Part shown: one piece after another, positions 25,528-35,344 of the stretch
Layout of the letters: every line of letters begins with the position of its first letter
Numbering within the stretch: the stretch's first letter is position 1
NCBI RefSeq assembly: GCF_003023845.1
Contig: NZ_PYFT01000001.1
Span: forward strand, 5,394,001-5,458,000
Origin: Adhaeribacter arboris
GTDB lineage: Bacteria > Bacteroidota > Bacteroidia > Cytophagales > Hymenobacteraceae
Length of the DNA: 64,000 nucleotides
Reading direction: 5' to 3'
Notes under the pieces: model-generated
Told to the model about the DNA's origin: nothing
The model's database searches: none
What the model saw: only the letters and a program-made list of their open reading frames with translations
Position numbers and translations under genes: made by a program

Positions 25528-26682
25528 GTGAACAATAAACTTAAAAACATTTTAATTTATCTCAGTCTACCGGTGCAAATAGTAGTAGTACAGATAATTG
25601 CGGCTAATCCGTTACTGGTAGAAAAATTTTATACGGGCTTGTTTTACAAGAAACTGAGCCATTTTTTAAGAATATTATTTGGTGATTTCTCCTTTCCTAT
25701 CGGGCAAATTTTGTTCTATAGCCTGGTAACAGGTTTATTGATTGCTATTGTAAAACATATCCGGAAATTAATTCTCCGGCAGATAAGCTTTAAAGAATTT
25801 GGCCGCAGCAGCTTACTCGGAGTTTTTACGTTTTTATCTATATTTTACTTTCTGTTTACCGGCATGTGGGGTTTAAATTACCATCGTCGGCCGATAGAAG
25901 AAATTGTCCAGATAAAAGAAGAACCCGTATCTAAGGCTGAATTAGAATTGCTCTGCCGTCGGCTTATTCAGCTTACCAATGCCAGCCGGCAGCAACTCAC
26001 TCAAGATCAAAAACACGCTTTGCGTTTACCAATTACCCACAACCAAATGTTGGCCCAGGCTACAGCGGGTTTTCAAAGGGTAGCCAAAGTTTTTCCGGAA
26101 TTAGCTTACGCGCATTACTCGGTAAAGGCCGTTTATGTGCCCCAGGTAATGTCCTATTTTGGAGTGAGTGGTATTTATTTTCCTTTTACCGGCGAAGCCA
26201 ACGTAAACATGCATCCGCCGGCGTATTTGTTACCCGGAACCATTTGCCACGAAATGGCGCACCAAATTGGTTTTGCTTCCGAGGATGAGGCTAACTTTGT
26301 ATCCTATTTGGTTTGTCGCTTAAATCCGAATCCTTTTTTTGAATATTCCGGTAATTACATGGCTTTAAGATACGCCATGAACCGGTTGCGAAAAATAAAC
26401 CCCCGGGCTTACAAGAAAATGCAGCGTTATTACAGTGCGGGTTTAAAACAAGATTTAGTTGAAAACCGCCGTTATTGGGAAAGTTTTCAGAACCCCATAG
26501 AAGTTTTCAGCGAATGGTTTTACGATTTATTTCTGAAAGCCAATGACCAGAAGGACGGCATAAAAAGTTATTCAAAAGTAGTAGAATTGCTAATGGGTGA
26601 ATTCCGGAAGAATAATTTAAACTACCCAGTAAAAACTTTCCCCGGACCAAAGAACAAATTTTTGTTGTTAAACCAGAGATAA
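25528..26682 (+). CDS. DUF3810 membrane protein with HExxH motif
   Basis: The 384-residue protein starts at a GTG. The first 120 residues hold about three membrane helices. The C-terminal domain carries H241-E-M-A-H245 in GTICHEMAHQIGF, followed by SEDEANF, where the Glu could be a third zinc ligand. This is the metalloprotease-like pattern of DUF3810. Its substrate is not known. The catalytic part should face the periplasm or cytoplasm depending on helix count, which I cannot fix. It is a single gene with a structured upstream region. Confidence 0.85.
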   Translation: MNNKLKNILIYLSLPVQIVVVQIIAANPLLVEKFYTGLFYKKLSHFLRILFGDFSFPIGQILFYSLVTGLLIAIVKHIRKLILRQISFKEFGRSSLLGVFTFLSIFYFLFTGMWGLNYHRRPIEEIVQIKEEPVSKAELELLCRRLIQLTNASRQQLTQDQKHALRLPITHNQMLAQATAGFQRVAKVFPELAYAHYSVKAVYVPQVMSYFGVSGIYFPFTGEANVNMHPPAYLLPGTICHEMAHQIGFASEDEANFVSYLVCRLNPNPFFEYSGNYMALRYAMNRLRKINPRAYKKMQRYYSAGLKQDLVENRRYWESFQNPIEVFSEWFYDLFLKANDQKDGIKSYSKVVELLMGEFRKNNLNYPVKTFPGPKNKFLLLNQR

Positions 26683-26898
26683 GTACGTGGTTCGATTTAA
26701 GTTATACGATTTTAACAGATTAGATACCAACCTGACATTCTTACTGGACTTACCTAAAAAAGCTACCTCCCTCGTCTTTCATACTAATGCCCATACAAAA
26801 TGGAAGTGGATTTCAGCACAATCCTTAATTTTGAAGTAAATAGAGCTACTATTTAATTCTCATTTCAAATTTTTAATTTGGTGAAGCCCTGTTTTATT

Positions 26899-28419
26899 TT
26901 AACACACCATTTCTTTGTTTTTGGCCTGAATAAGTTGCGCGTAGGTTTGCCGGGTTAGTTTGGCTTCGGTCCAGGAAATAAAATCAAACCAGGTAAGTAG
27001 CTGATTTTCATAAGGGTCTTGCATAATCTCTTTTACATTCCGAAAAAACAATTCTAAATGTTTAGGTGCCCGGTTGCTGGCTATCCATTTTTTTAAAAAC
27101 TGAATGGTAAGTTTTTCGGTTTTAAAAAGCTTTTCTTCGGCTTTTAGCTTTCTTTCTACGGAGCGCAATTCATAGTACAAATAATCATCGTTCTTTAACT
27201 CCACCTGAATAATGAGCCGCAGAATCCGGCAAAGCGAATATACCTGGTGCGAAATATACTTGCTGGATTGATGCAGGACATAATTTACGTGGTGCAGGGC
27301 CGTCGGGAACTGATGTAAGCCGAAGTAAATTAGAGCCATAGCTAAATGAATGGTGGCATCGGCGTTGGGCGGAATAACTTTAACTTTGTTTAAAATCTCT
27401 TTTTTATACGTTTGAATCAAAATTTCTCCTTGCGCATAGTTGCCCAAATCTAGAGCTAAAATTATTTGGTGCAGGTAAAGTAAATGTTGAATAAATAAAG
27501 CTAAACTTTCGGAGGCCGGTTCAATGCGGCGCAGACAATCGATAAAATAAGGCATTTCGCGGTGTTGCCGCATAGAGCGCAAATCGGTTAAAATGCCATT
27601 AATTAAATAAATGTAGTAGAGCGGGGAATCGAGTAATAAATGTTGATGCGCTTGAAATAAAACTAGTAGCTGCTTAAAGAGATGTAAACTTTCCGGGTGA
27701 TTTCCGGTCATTAAAAAGTAAGTAGATTGAAAGTGCAGGTGCAGTTTTTTCGATAAAATAGAATGGTGGTGTTTATTAGAAATTACCTGAAATTCTTCGA
27801 GCAGTAAATCGTTTAGCTTATTTATTTCTAGTTGGCTGCGGACGGGGCCGTTGTGCAAATACCGGTGCAACAAAACTTCGTCCAGGGTAAAGTGGCGGTT
27901 AATCCATTGTTCCTGGTGCAATACCTGGTTTATTTTCTCTTGCTTGGTAATAAGAGCATTTTCGTCGGTATCGGGAAATTCCAGCAAGGTAAGATACTGC
28001 AATTCGAGCCGGGCCAGAATTAAGTAATACGAAAATTTTTCGTATTTTAAAGCCAGTTCCATGGCTCGCTCCAACTCTCCGAAACACAATTCTAAAAGCC
28101 CTTTGTTAAACAAAATTTTAATATCTTGAATGCGTTGCATCAACCGGTTCTCGATGGCTTTATCCGATTCAAAACTGCGCAAACTTTTCATGAGCATCCG
28201 GTACAAGTGCTTCCGGGCAGTTTCAATTACCGCTTCCGGATATTTTTTACTCATAATGGTAGTAATTTCCTCCGGACCGTATTCTTTTTTCTCTAAAAGC
28301 TGGTAAAGGCAAAAATAAATTTTATTACCCGTCTGTAAATCGCAAAATAATTTGAAATAGCGTTTCTCCGCCTTCGATAAGGAATGCACTAAAGCCTGTA
28401 AAGCGGTGAAAGAAGACAT
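26899..28419 (-). CDS. Unknown all-helical cytoplasmic protein
   Basis: The 506-residue protein has no signal peptide or membrane helix. It is rich in Leu, Lys, His and Gln, with repeated helix pairs such as FGELERAMELALKYEKFSYY, suggesting a TPR-like superhelix. The start (LVHSLSKAEKRYFKLF) is a recurring opening in Bacteroidota hypothetical proteins of this length. No catalytic motif is visible. It may be a scaffold or regulator. It is divergent from the ribokinase gene. Confidence 0.7.
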   Translation of the reverse strand: MSSFTALQALVHSLSKAEKRYFKLFCDLQTGNKIYFCLYQLLEKKEYGPEEITTIMSKKYPEAVIETARKHLYRMLMKSLRSFESDKAIENRLMQRIQDIKILFNKGLLELCFGELERAMELALKYEKFSYYLILARLELQYLTLLEFPDTDENALITKQEKINQVLHQEQWINRHFTLDEVLLHRYLHNGPVRSQLEINKLNDLLLEEFQVISNKHHHSILSKKLHLHFQSTYFLMTGNHPESLHLFKQLLVLFQAHQHLLLDSPLYYIYLINGILTDLRSMRQHREMPYFIDCLRRIEPASESLALFIQHLLYLHQIILALDLGNYAQGEILIQTYKKEILNKVKVIPPNADATIHLAMALIYFGLHQFPTALHHVNYVLHQSSKYISHQVYSLCRILRLIIQVELKNDDYLYYELRSVERKLKAEEKLFKTEKLTIQFLKKWIASNRAPKHLELFFRNVKEIMQDPYENQLLTWFDFISWTEAKLTRQTYAQLIQAKNKEMVC

Positions 28420-28666
28420 AGGATTATTTCATTTTAGTAGTTTGCTTCGCTTAAGAGCAATAATTATTTCTAGATTTTGAATAATAACAATTAGCTATAC
28501 AAATAATTATCAAGGTGTTGTACGTTAAAAATTTGCTGAAAATTAATCCTGAGTTACCTGCTTAGCCTAAGAATTACGAATTAGCAATGTCTAAAATAAG
28601 AATTATTGGGATGATAATAAGAAGTAAGTAAATTATACTTACCAATGCTTTAAAAAATTTAGGCCT

Positions 28667-29584
28667 ATGAACAAGAAAATACTGGTTATTGGTAGCGCTA
28701 ATACCGACATGGTTATTAAAACGAAACATTTTCCTTTACCCGGCGAAACTGTATTAGGCGGCAGATTTATTATGAATCCGGGAGGAAAAGGCGCTAACCA
28801 GGCTATTGCTGCGGCTCGTTTAGGCGGCCAAATTACCTTTATTACTAAAATTGGCAACGATATTTTTGGCCGCCAGGCGCTGCAGCAATTCTTGAAAGAA
28901 GGAGTAAATGCCGGTTATGTTATCTCCGACCCGGATAATCCTTCGGGGGTAGCTTTAATTACCGTCGACGAAAAAGGCGAAAATGCCATAGTGGTAGCGC
29001 CTGGTTCGAATGGTACGCTTAGCCCGGAAGATGTTACGAAAGCCGAAGCCGTTTTTGCCGAAGCCGAAATAATTTTAATGCAGTTGGAGATTCCCTTACC
29101 TACCGTACTGTTTGCCGCCGATTTGGCAGCGCGTTACAGCAAAAAAGTAATTTTAAACCCTGCTCCGGCTGCCCTTTTACCTTATGAATTGTACCGGAAC
29201 TTATATATTATTACTCCTAACCGTTCGGAAGCCGAAGCTTTAACCGGCGTGCTCATTAAAGATTTAGCCACAACGGAACAAGCCGCTCAGAAATTGCGCC
29301 AGAAAGGAATTGCTAACGTGGTCATAACCTTGGGTACCGAAGGCGCTTTTGCTTACAATGATTCCCTTGCCAAACTAATTCCGGCTACTCTGGTAACAGC
29401 TGTAGATACCACGGCCGCCGGCGATGTATTTAACGGTGCTTTAGCCGTAAGTTTAGCGGAAGGTTTAGAGTTAGATGTTGCCGTAGAATTTGCCAATCAA
29501 GCAGCAGCAATTTCGGTAACCCGCATGGGCGCCCAAGCCTCGGCTCCCTTCCGGAAAGAGCTGCTGAGCGCACCCTTAAAATAA
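28667..29584 (+). CDS. rbsK: Ribokinase
   Basis: The 305-residue PfkB-family kinase phosphorylates ribose at O5. The N-terminal signature is IGSANTDMVIKT, the ribose-binding loop is NPGGKGANQAIAAARLGG, and the C-terminal PfkB signature DTTAAGDVFNGAL holds the catalytic Asp near residue 252. The ATP-site segments (ITPNRSEAEALTG and VITLGTEGAF) are present. A broken sugar permease gene follows after 46 bp on the same strand, which suggests an original sugar uptake and phosphorylation pair. Confidence 0.93.
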   Translation: MNKKILVIGSANTDMVIKTKHFPLPGETVLGGRFIMNPGGKGANQAIAAARLGGQITFITKIGNDIFGRQALQQFLKEGVNAGYVISDPDNPSGVALITVDEKGENAIVVAPGSNGTLSPEDVTKAEAVFAEAEIILMQLEIPLPTVLFAADLAARYSKKVILNPAPAALLPYELYRNLYIITPNRSEAEALTGVLIKDLATTEQAAQKLRQKGIANVVITLGTEGAFAYNDSLAKLIPATLVTAVDTTAAGDVFNGALAVSLAEGLELDVAVEFANQAAAISVTRMGAQASAPFRKELLSAPLK

Positions 29585-29630
29585 TAGTACCAGAATTCCC
29601 TTTTTAAATGTTAAATTAAATACTAACCGC

Positions 29631-30369
29631 ATGTTTATCATAGATAGCTATACCACTGCCGTTGTTTTTTGCTTCGTCACTATGCTTTGCTGGGGCTCCT
29701 GGGCCAATACCCAAAAGCTGGCTGCCAGCATCTGGCGTTTTGAACTGTTTTATTGGGATTATGTACTGGGTATTCTTTTAATAGCACTTTTATTTGCGAT
29801 AACCTTGGGCAGTGTGGGTGAACAAGGAAGAAGCTTTTGGCGGATATTGCGCAGGCTAGTTTTATTAATACTGGTCTGGCAGTTTTAGGCGGGATTATTT
29901 TTAATGCGGCTAATATTTTGCTCGGAGCGGCCATTGCTACTGCCGGTATGTCGGTAGCTTTTCCGGTGCGTATTGGTATTGCCTTGGTTTGGGGCGTACT
30001 GGTTAATTACCGCGATAACCCAGTGGGTGATTCTACGCTTTTATTTACCGGCGTAGGGTTGGTGGTTTTGGCTATTTTACTCAATGCTTTTGCGTATCGC
30101 CGCACTGCTGCGCATACCAAGGGCGTTTCTTCTAAAGGGTTACTATTATCGATTGTGGCCGGGGTAGCTATGGGCTTTTTTTACAAATACGTAGCAGCTT
30201 CTATGCTATTTCGTACGGTTTAGGCCAGGGAGCCACCGTAATAGCCGCTATCTGGCGAATTTTTATCTGGCGCGAGTTCCGGAATGCACCCAAAGGTACT
30301 TCACTGGTATTGAATAGTATGTTGGTTTGTTATTTAATTGGCCTCGGGTTAATTATCGCTGCCCGGTAA
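29631..30369 (+). pseudogene. GRP/RbsU-like sugar permease, frameshifted and internally deleted
   Basis: The N-terminal part (SYTTAVVFCFVTMLCWGSWA) is intact to GEQGRSF, where the frame changes. The neighbouring frame continues as ADIAQASFINTGLAVLGG, consistent with one T lost from a T run near 29836. A second break lies at 30204-30206: VAASM is joined out of frame to AISYGLGQGATVIAAIW, which in relatives lies about 100 residues further on. The end GLGLIIAAR is normal. The product would have been an inner-membrane sugar transporter serving the upstream ribokinase. Confidence 0.8.
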
Positions 30370-30671
30370 ATGCGTTCTTTTTTACTTTAATTTAAACTCG
30401 CTTCATTCATTAGCTACTTACATTTTACAGCCTTTATGCTAAAACCCATTACTGGGTTATACAAATTATATTTTCAGACTTTCTCCTGAAAGTTAGTTAC
30501 CGCATTTAAACTTTTGCTTTGAATTGGAGTTTCGGGGGAATAAATATTTATTTTTCTTAAAATGAAATAGATTAAGTATCTTGTATGAAGTAATGAAGAG
30601 AAGCTGGTTCCAGTTTTAGGAACGGCCTTAATTTTTACTTTAAAAAGTTTGAGAATAATGCAGTAGTAGCA
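30370..30671. other. Intergenic stretch without a recognised gene
   Basis: About 300 bp of AT-rich sequence follows the permease pseudogene. No supported frame, terminator hairpin or RNA was seen. It presumably contains the promoter of the FG-GAP gene. Confidence 0.4.
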
Positions 30672-33600
30672 GTGGAAGCAAAAATATTTACCTTTAACCA
30701 TACAATTCAATCTACCCGCCTTAGTAGTCAGCAGATAAATTTTTTTTATAGTATTAAATTTGTCTTTTTTTGTTGGCTGTTTGTTTTCATTAGTTTAAAG
30801 GCCAGTGCTCAGTTTACTCTTCTTTCTTCTAAGCAAACCGGTATTCAATTTGTAAATAAACTTACTGAGTCGGAATCAGCGAATGTGCTGGCCTACGAAT
30901 ATTTTTATAATGGGGGAGGAGTAGCTGCCGGCGACTTCAATAATGATGGTCTGCCTGATTTATATTTTACGGGGAACATGGTGCCGGACCGGCTCTACCT
31001 AAACCAAGGCAACTTACAATTTAAAGACATTACCTCGCCGGCCGGATTAAACAAAAGTAAGGGTTGGAAAACCGGGGTTAGTCTGGTAGATATTAATCAG
31101 GATGGCTGGTTGGATATTTACGTGTGCTACTCCGGTAACGGGGAACCAAAAGACCGGCGCAATAAATTATTTATCAATAACAAGAATCTTACCTTCACTG
31201 AGAAAGCCGCTGAGTACGGTTTAGATTTGCCCACCCACAGTACGCAGGCAGTTTTCTTCGACTACGATAAAGACGGCGACCTCGATTGTTATTCGCTTAA
31301 TCATAACGTAAAAGATTTTAAGCGCTTCGACGCGGCGGCGGTAAAAGCCATGCGCGATGAATTTGCCGGCGACCGGCTTTTGCGGAACGATAACGGCAAG
31401 TTTGTGGATGTAAGCGCAAACGCCGGTATTAAAGGCAACCCCATTGGTTTTGGTTTGGGAGTAGCTATTGCCGATGTAAACCTGGATGGCTGGCCGGATA
31501 TTTACGTATCGAACGATTACATTGAGCAAGATTATCTATACCTGAACAACGGTAACGGAACCTTCACCGATAAGCTGGAGCAAGCCATTGGTCACCTGAG
31601 TTATTTTTCAATGGGTAACGAAATTGCGGATATCAACAACGACGGGCTGCCCGATATATTTACCCTAGACATGCTGCCCGCCGACAACCACCGGCAGAAA
31701 CTATTATACGGACCGGAAAACTACGAGACATACTATAATATGCTCAAGAACGGGTTCTATCACCAGATAATGCGCAATATGTTGCAACTCAATAATGGTG
31801 ATGGTACTTTCAGCGAAATAGGGCAATTAGCGGGTGTATCTAACACCGACTGGAGTTGGGCTCCCTTAGTAGCTGATTTCGATAACGACGGCTGGAAAGA
31901 CCTTTTTATCACCAATGGTTACTTGCGCGATTACACCAACATGGACTTCATGAAGTATTACGCGGACCAGAAAATGAAAGAAGCGCTAGGGAGTCCTACT
32001 GCTCTCATGGACATCTTAAAACAAATGCCATCATCGGCTACGCAAAACTATATTTTTCGCAATAATGGTCGTTTAGGGTTTCAGAACAAAGTAAAAGAAT
32101 GGGGCTTCGACCAAACTTTTCTTTCTAATGGGGCTGTTTACGCTGATTTAGATAATGACGGTGATTTAGAAATTATTAGCAACAATGTTAATAAAGAAGC
32201 CGCCATTTACCGCAACGAAGCTAGCTCTAAAGGTGGAAATTACCTGCAGGTGCAATTAGGGAAAGGTTTACCGGCAAAAGCCTTAGGCGCCAAGGTTTGG
32301 GTTTTTGCCAAAGGTAACTTGCAGTATCAGGAATTTTATCCTTCCCGCGGATTTCAATCCAGCATGTACCTGCCGCTGCATTTTGGGTTAGGCGCCATCA
32401 ACCAAGTGGATAGCGTCCGGGTAGTTTGGCCGGATAATAAAATGCAAACCCAGACTTCTATTAAAACAAACCAAAAATTAGTTTTAGAGCCTCAAGCTGT
32501 TGGCAAAAATTGGAAGCAAATGGCGCGTATGAAGCCTTTGTTTACGGTGGTTAGTAAGGATACCGTTCCTTTCGAGCATTATGAAGATGATTACAATGAT
32601 TTTAAGCGCCAGTCGCTCATGCCCAACATGTTATCTTACCAGGGACCGCACCTGGCTCAAGCCGATGTAAATAACGATGGTTTGATAGATATATATGCTG
32701 CCGGAGCGAAAGGTCAAGCGGGTGCTTTACTGTTACAACAAAAAAATGGTTCCTGGAAAGTTTCTCCTCAAGCTGATTTTAACACCGATTTTATGTGCGA
32801 AGATACGGGGGCTTTATTCTTTGATGCGGATAAGGATGGGGATCAGGATTTATACGTAGTGAGCGGCGGCTTTGCTTATATGGAGAAAGATATGCTTTTG
32901 CAGGATCGGTTATACCTGAACAATGGTACGGGCAGCTTCACCCGCGCGAAAGAAAACATTCCCTACGAAAGCAGCAGCGATGCCTGTGTAACGGCTTTAG
33001 ATATAGACAAAGACGGTGACCTGGATCTATTTGTGGGAGGCAGAGTAATTCCGGGCAAATATCCGGAGCCAGCCAGCAGCCGGATTTTGCTCAACGATGG
33101 CAAAGGGAAATTTACGGATGGTACCGCTCAGATAGCTCCTTTCCTGGAAAAAATTGGTCTGGTAACCGATGCCGTTTCGCTGGACGTGAACAAAGATAGC
33201 TGGCCCGATTTAGTTATTGCCGGTGAGTGGATGCCGATAACCGTTTTACTAAACCAAAAAAGCATATTAAAACCGGCAGAGGCAGCCATAACCGGAACAA
33301 ATACGAACGGCTGGTGGAACCGGCTGGCCTTAGAAGATTTAGACAAAGACGGGGATTTAGATATTGTAGCCGGTAATTTTGGGCAGAATACGCAATTAAA
33401 GCCTTCCGAAAAAGAACCGGTTACCGTCGTGTACGGCGACTTTGATCAAAACGAATCGATTGATCCTTTTGTATGCTATTACATTCAAGGAAACTCGTAC
33501 CCACTGGTAACCCGCGATGAAGCTTTAAACCAGATGATTCCATTACGCAAGAAATTTACGAGTTATAAAGCCTATGCCGATGCTACTTTATCGGATATTT

Positions 33601-34025
33601 TAACCCCCGAACAGCTTAGCCAGGCTAAAACCTTAAAAGCAACTAATTTTAGTTCAATTTTATTGGAGAACAAAGGTGATGGAACCTTTATAACCCAAGA
33701 ATTACCTGCCGAAGCGCAGTTTGCACCGGTTTACGCGATTGCTCTTTTAGATGTGGACCAAGATGGCTTGAAGGATATTATACTCGGTGGCAATCAATCG
33801 TACTCCCGGCTTAAAATAGGGAAAATGGATGCTAATTACGGTATGGTTTTGCGTAATACCGGTAAGCTGCAGTTTACCTATGTGCCGCAATGGCAAAGCG
33901 GCTTGCAAGTAAAAGGCGATGTGCGGGATATTGCCGTCGTAAAAAAAGGCGGTGCTACTCTATTATTATTTGGCCGGAATAATCAAACCATCCACAGCTA
34001 TTTGTTAAATGCCCCCGGTTTATGA
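30672..34025 (+). CDS. FG-GAP/VCBS repeat protein with ASPIC/UnbV domain
   Basis: The 1117-residue protein starts at a GTG, and a signal-like helix ends near residue 48 (FVFISLKASAQ). At least 13 calcium-binding repeats of the form DxNxDGxxDxY follow (for example DFNNDGLPDLYF and DLDKDGDLDIVA), predicting beta-propellers. Between the two propeller halves, residues about 537-606 match the ASPIC/UnbV domain (GAKVWVFAKG, then YPSRGFQSSMYLPLHFGLG). It is probably cell-surface or periplasmic. Its stop overlaps the start of the haloperoxidase gene (ATGA), so the two are translationally coupled. Confidence 0.92.
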   Translation: MEAKIFTFNHTIQSTRLSSQQINFFYSIKFVFFCWLFVFISLKASAQFTLLSSKQTGIQFVNKLTESESANVLAYEYFYNGGGVAAGDFNNDGLPDLYFTGNMVPDRLYLNQGNLQFKDITSPAGLNKSKGWKTGVSLVDINQDGWLDIYVCYSGNGEPKDRRNKLFINNKNLTFTEKAAEYGLDLPTHSTQAVFFDYDKDGDLDCYSLNHNVKDFKRFDAAAVKAMRDEFAGDRLLRNDNGKFVDVSANAGIKGNPIGFGLGVAIADVNLDGWPDIYVSNDYIEQDYLYLNNGNGTFTDKLEQAIGHLSYFSMGNEIADINNDGLPDIFTLDMLPADNHRQKLLYGPENYETYYNMLKNGFYHQIMRNMLQLNNGDGTFSEIGQLAGVSNTDWSWAPLVADFDNDGWKDLFITNGYLRDYTNMDFMKYYADQKMKEALGSPTALMDILKQMPSSATQNYIFRNNGRLGFQNKVKEWGFDQTFLSNGAVYADLDNDGDLEIISNNVNKEAAIYRNEASSKGGNYLQVQLGKGLPAKALGAKVWVFAKGNLQYQEFYPSRGFQSSMYLPLHFGLGAINQVDSVRVVWPDNKMQTQTSIKTNQKLVLEPQAVGKNWKQMARMKPLFTVVSKDTVPFEHYEDDYNDFKRQSLMPNMLSYQGPHLAQADVNNDGLIDIYAAGAKGQAGALLLQQKNGSWKVSPQADFNTDFMCEDTGALFFDADKDGDQDLYVVSGGFAYMEKDMLLQDRLYLNNGTGSFTRAKENIPYESSSDACVTALDIDKDGDLDLFVGGRVIPGKYPEPASSRILLNDGKGKFTDGTAQIAPFLEKIGLVTDAVSLDVNKDSWPDLVIAGEWMPITVLLNQKSILKPAEAAITGTNTNGWWNRLALEDLDKDGDLDIVAGNFGQNTQLKPSEKEPVTVVYGDFDQNESIDPFVCYYIQGNSYPLVTRDEALNQMIPLRKKFTSYKAYADATLSDILTPEQLSQAKTLKATNFSSILLENKGDGTFITQELPAEAQFAPVYAIALLDVDQDGLKDIILGGNQSYSRLKIGKMDANYGMVLRNTGKLQFTYVPQWQSGLQVKGDVRDIAVVKKGGATLLLFGRNNQTIHSYLLNAPGL

Positions 34026-35344
34026 AGCGGCTTATTCCATTATTATTTTTAATTTTTTTATTAAATCCCGGAAAAGCAGGAACCCCAACTTATCCGGCAG
34101 AAGCAAAGATTTACGTACAAACGCTGAAGAAACTAACGGATGTGATGGTGCGGGATGTTACCGGACCTTGCGCGGCGGCCCGTTACTATGCTTACGCGAA
34201 TCTGGCTGCTTATGAAGTTCAGCGCCAAAGAGCAAAGCCTGCGCATTATGTTGCTTTCCAAGAAATGCTGCGCAACTACCCGGATTTTTCTTCTGTAACC
34301 GCTAATCAGCCCATTGAAGCTAATTTTTCGAGTTTATACGCGCTGCTCCGGATGGGGGAAGAATTATTGCCTTCTGGTTATTTGCTCGAAGAACCGCGTA
34401 AAACATTAGTGGCAGAAGCTAGTACTAAGTATGGTTTAGATAAAGAAATACTGGCTAGTTCAATCGCCTATACCGATCAAATTGTAAAGCAATTAATGCA
34501 GTACGCGGCGAAAGATGGTTATCTTAAAACTACCGGTTATTTGCGGTATACGCCACTGAAAGAAGCGCAAAATTGGCAACCCACCCCACCTGGTTACCTG
34601 GAGGCTTACGAACCTTATTGGGGTACCTTGCGGCCTTTTTTGCTGGATAGTGCGGCTCAATTTAAACCTTTGCCGCCGGTAGCTTTTAATCAGGAGGTGG
34701 GTACGCCTTTCTATAACTTAGCCCACGAAGTATACAGTGTTACCCGTAACTTAAGTCAGGAACAAAAAAATATGGCTAATTTCTGGGACTGCAATCCTTT
34801 CTTTTTGGTGCTGCAAGGGCACGTTAGTTACGGAACCAAGAAAATTTCTCCCGGAGGGCATTGGATGGGAATAACCGGTATTGCCTGTATGCAGAAGCAA
34901 CTTACTTTAGCAGAAACTATTCGGTGGCACACCTTAGTGGGACTTACTATGTCTGATGCATTTATCTCTTGCTGGAACGAAAAATACCGGAGCAATCGGA
35001 TTCGGCCGGAGACTTTTATAAACGCGCACATCGATCAAAAGTGGCGTTCTCTGCTGCAAACCCCGCCCTTTCCGGAATATACCAGCGGGCACAGCGTGGT
35101 TTCTTCGGCTGTTGCTTTGGTATTAACGGCATTGGCCGGCGAAAACTTTGCTTATACCGACACGGTAGAAGTAGAGTTTGGTTTGCCTGCTCGTAAGTTT
35201 ACTTCCTTTCAGCAGGCGGCTCAAGAAGCCGCTATTTCCCGGTTGTATGGCGGTATTCACTATCGCGATGCCGTGGATAATGGCTTAAAACAAGGACAAC
35301 AAATTGGACAATATGTGTTGCTAAAATTAAAGCCGGGTAAATAA
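34022..35344 (+). CDS. Vanadium-dependent haloperoxidase-like (PAP2 superfamily) protein
   Basis: The 440-residue protein has a signal peptide (MKRLIPLLFLIFLLNPGKA). The vanadate/phosphate-binding signature is complete in outline: KYRSNRIRP near residue 320 (K-x6-RP), TSGH near 353, and SRLYGGIHYRD near 405 (SR-x5-H). Such proteins oxidise halides with peroxide or act as acid phosphatases, and the sequence alone does not decide. It is probably periplasmic. It overlaps the FG-GAP gene by four bases, a pairing seen in other Bacteroidota. Confidence 0.9.
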   Translation: MKRLIPLLFLIFLLNPGKAGTPTYPAEAKIYVQTLKKLTDVMVRDVTGPCAAARYYAYANLAAYEVQRQRAKPAHYVAFQEMLRNYPDFSSVTANQPIEANFSSLYALLRMGEELLPSGYLLEEPRKTLVAEASTKYGLDKEILASSIAYTDQIVKQLMQYAAKDGYLKTTGYLRYTPLKEAQNWQPTPPGYLEAYEPYWGTLRPFLLDSAAQFKPLPPVAFNQEVGTPFYNLAHEVYSVTRNLSQEQKNMANFWDCNPFFLVLQGHVSYGTKKISPGGHWMGITGIACMQKQLTLAETIRWHTLVGLTMSDAFISCWNEKYRSNRIRPETFINAHIDQKWRSLLQTPPFPEYTSGHSVVSSAVALVLTALAGENFAYTDTVEVEFGLPARKFTSFQQAAQEAAISRLYGGIHYRDAVDNGLKQGQQIGQYVLLKLKPGK

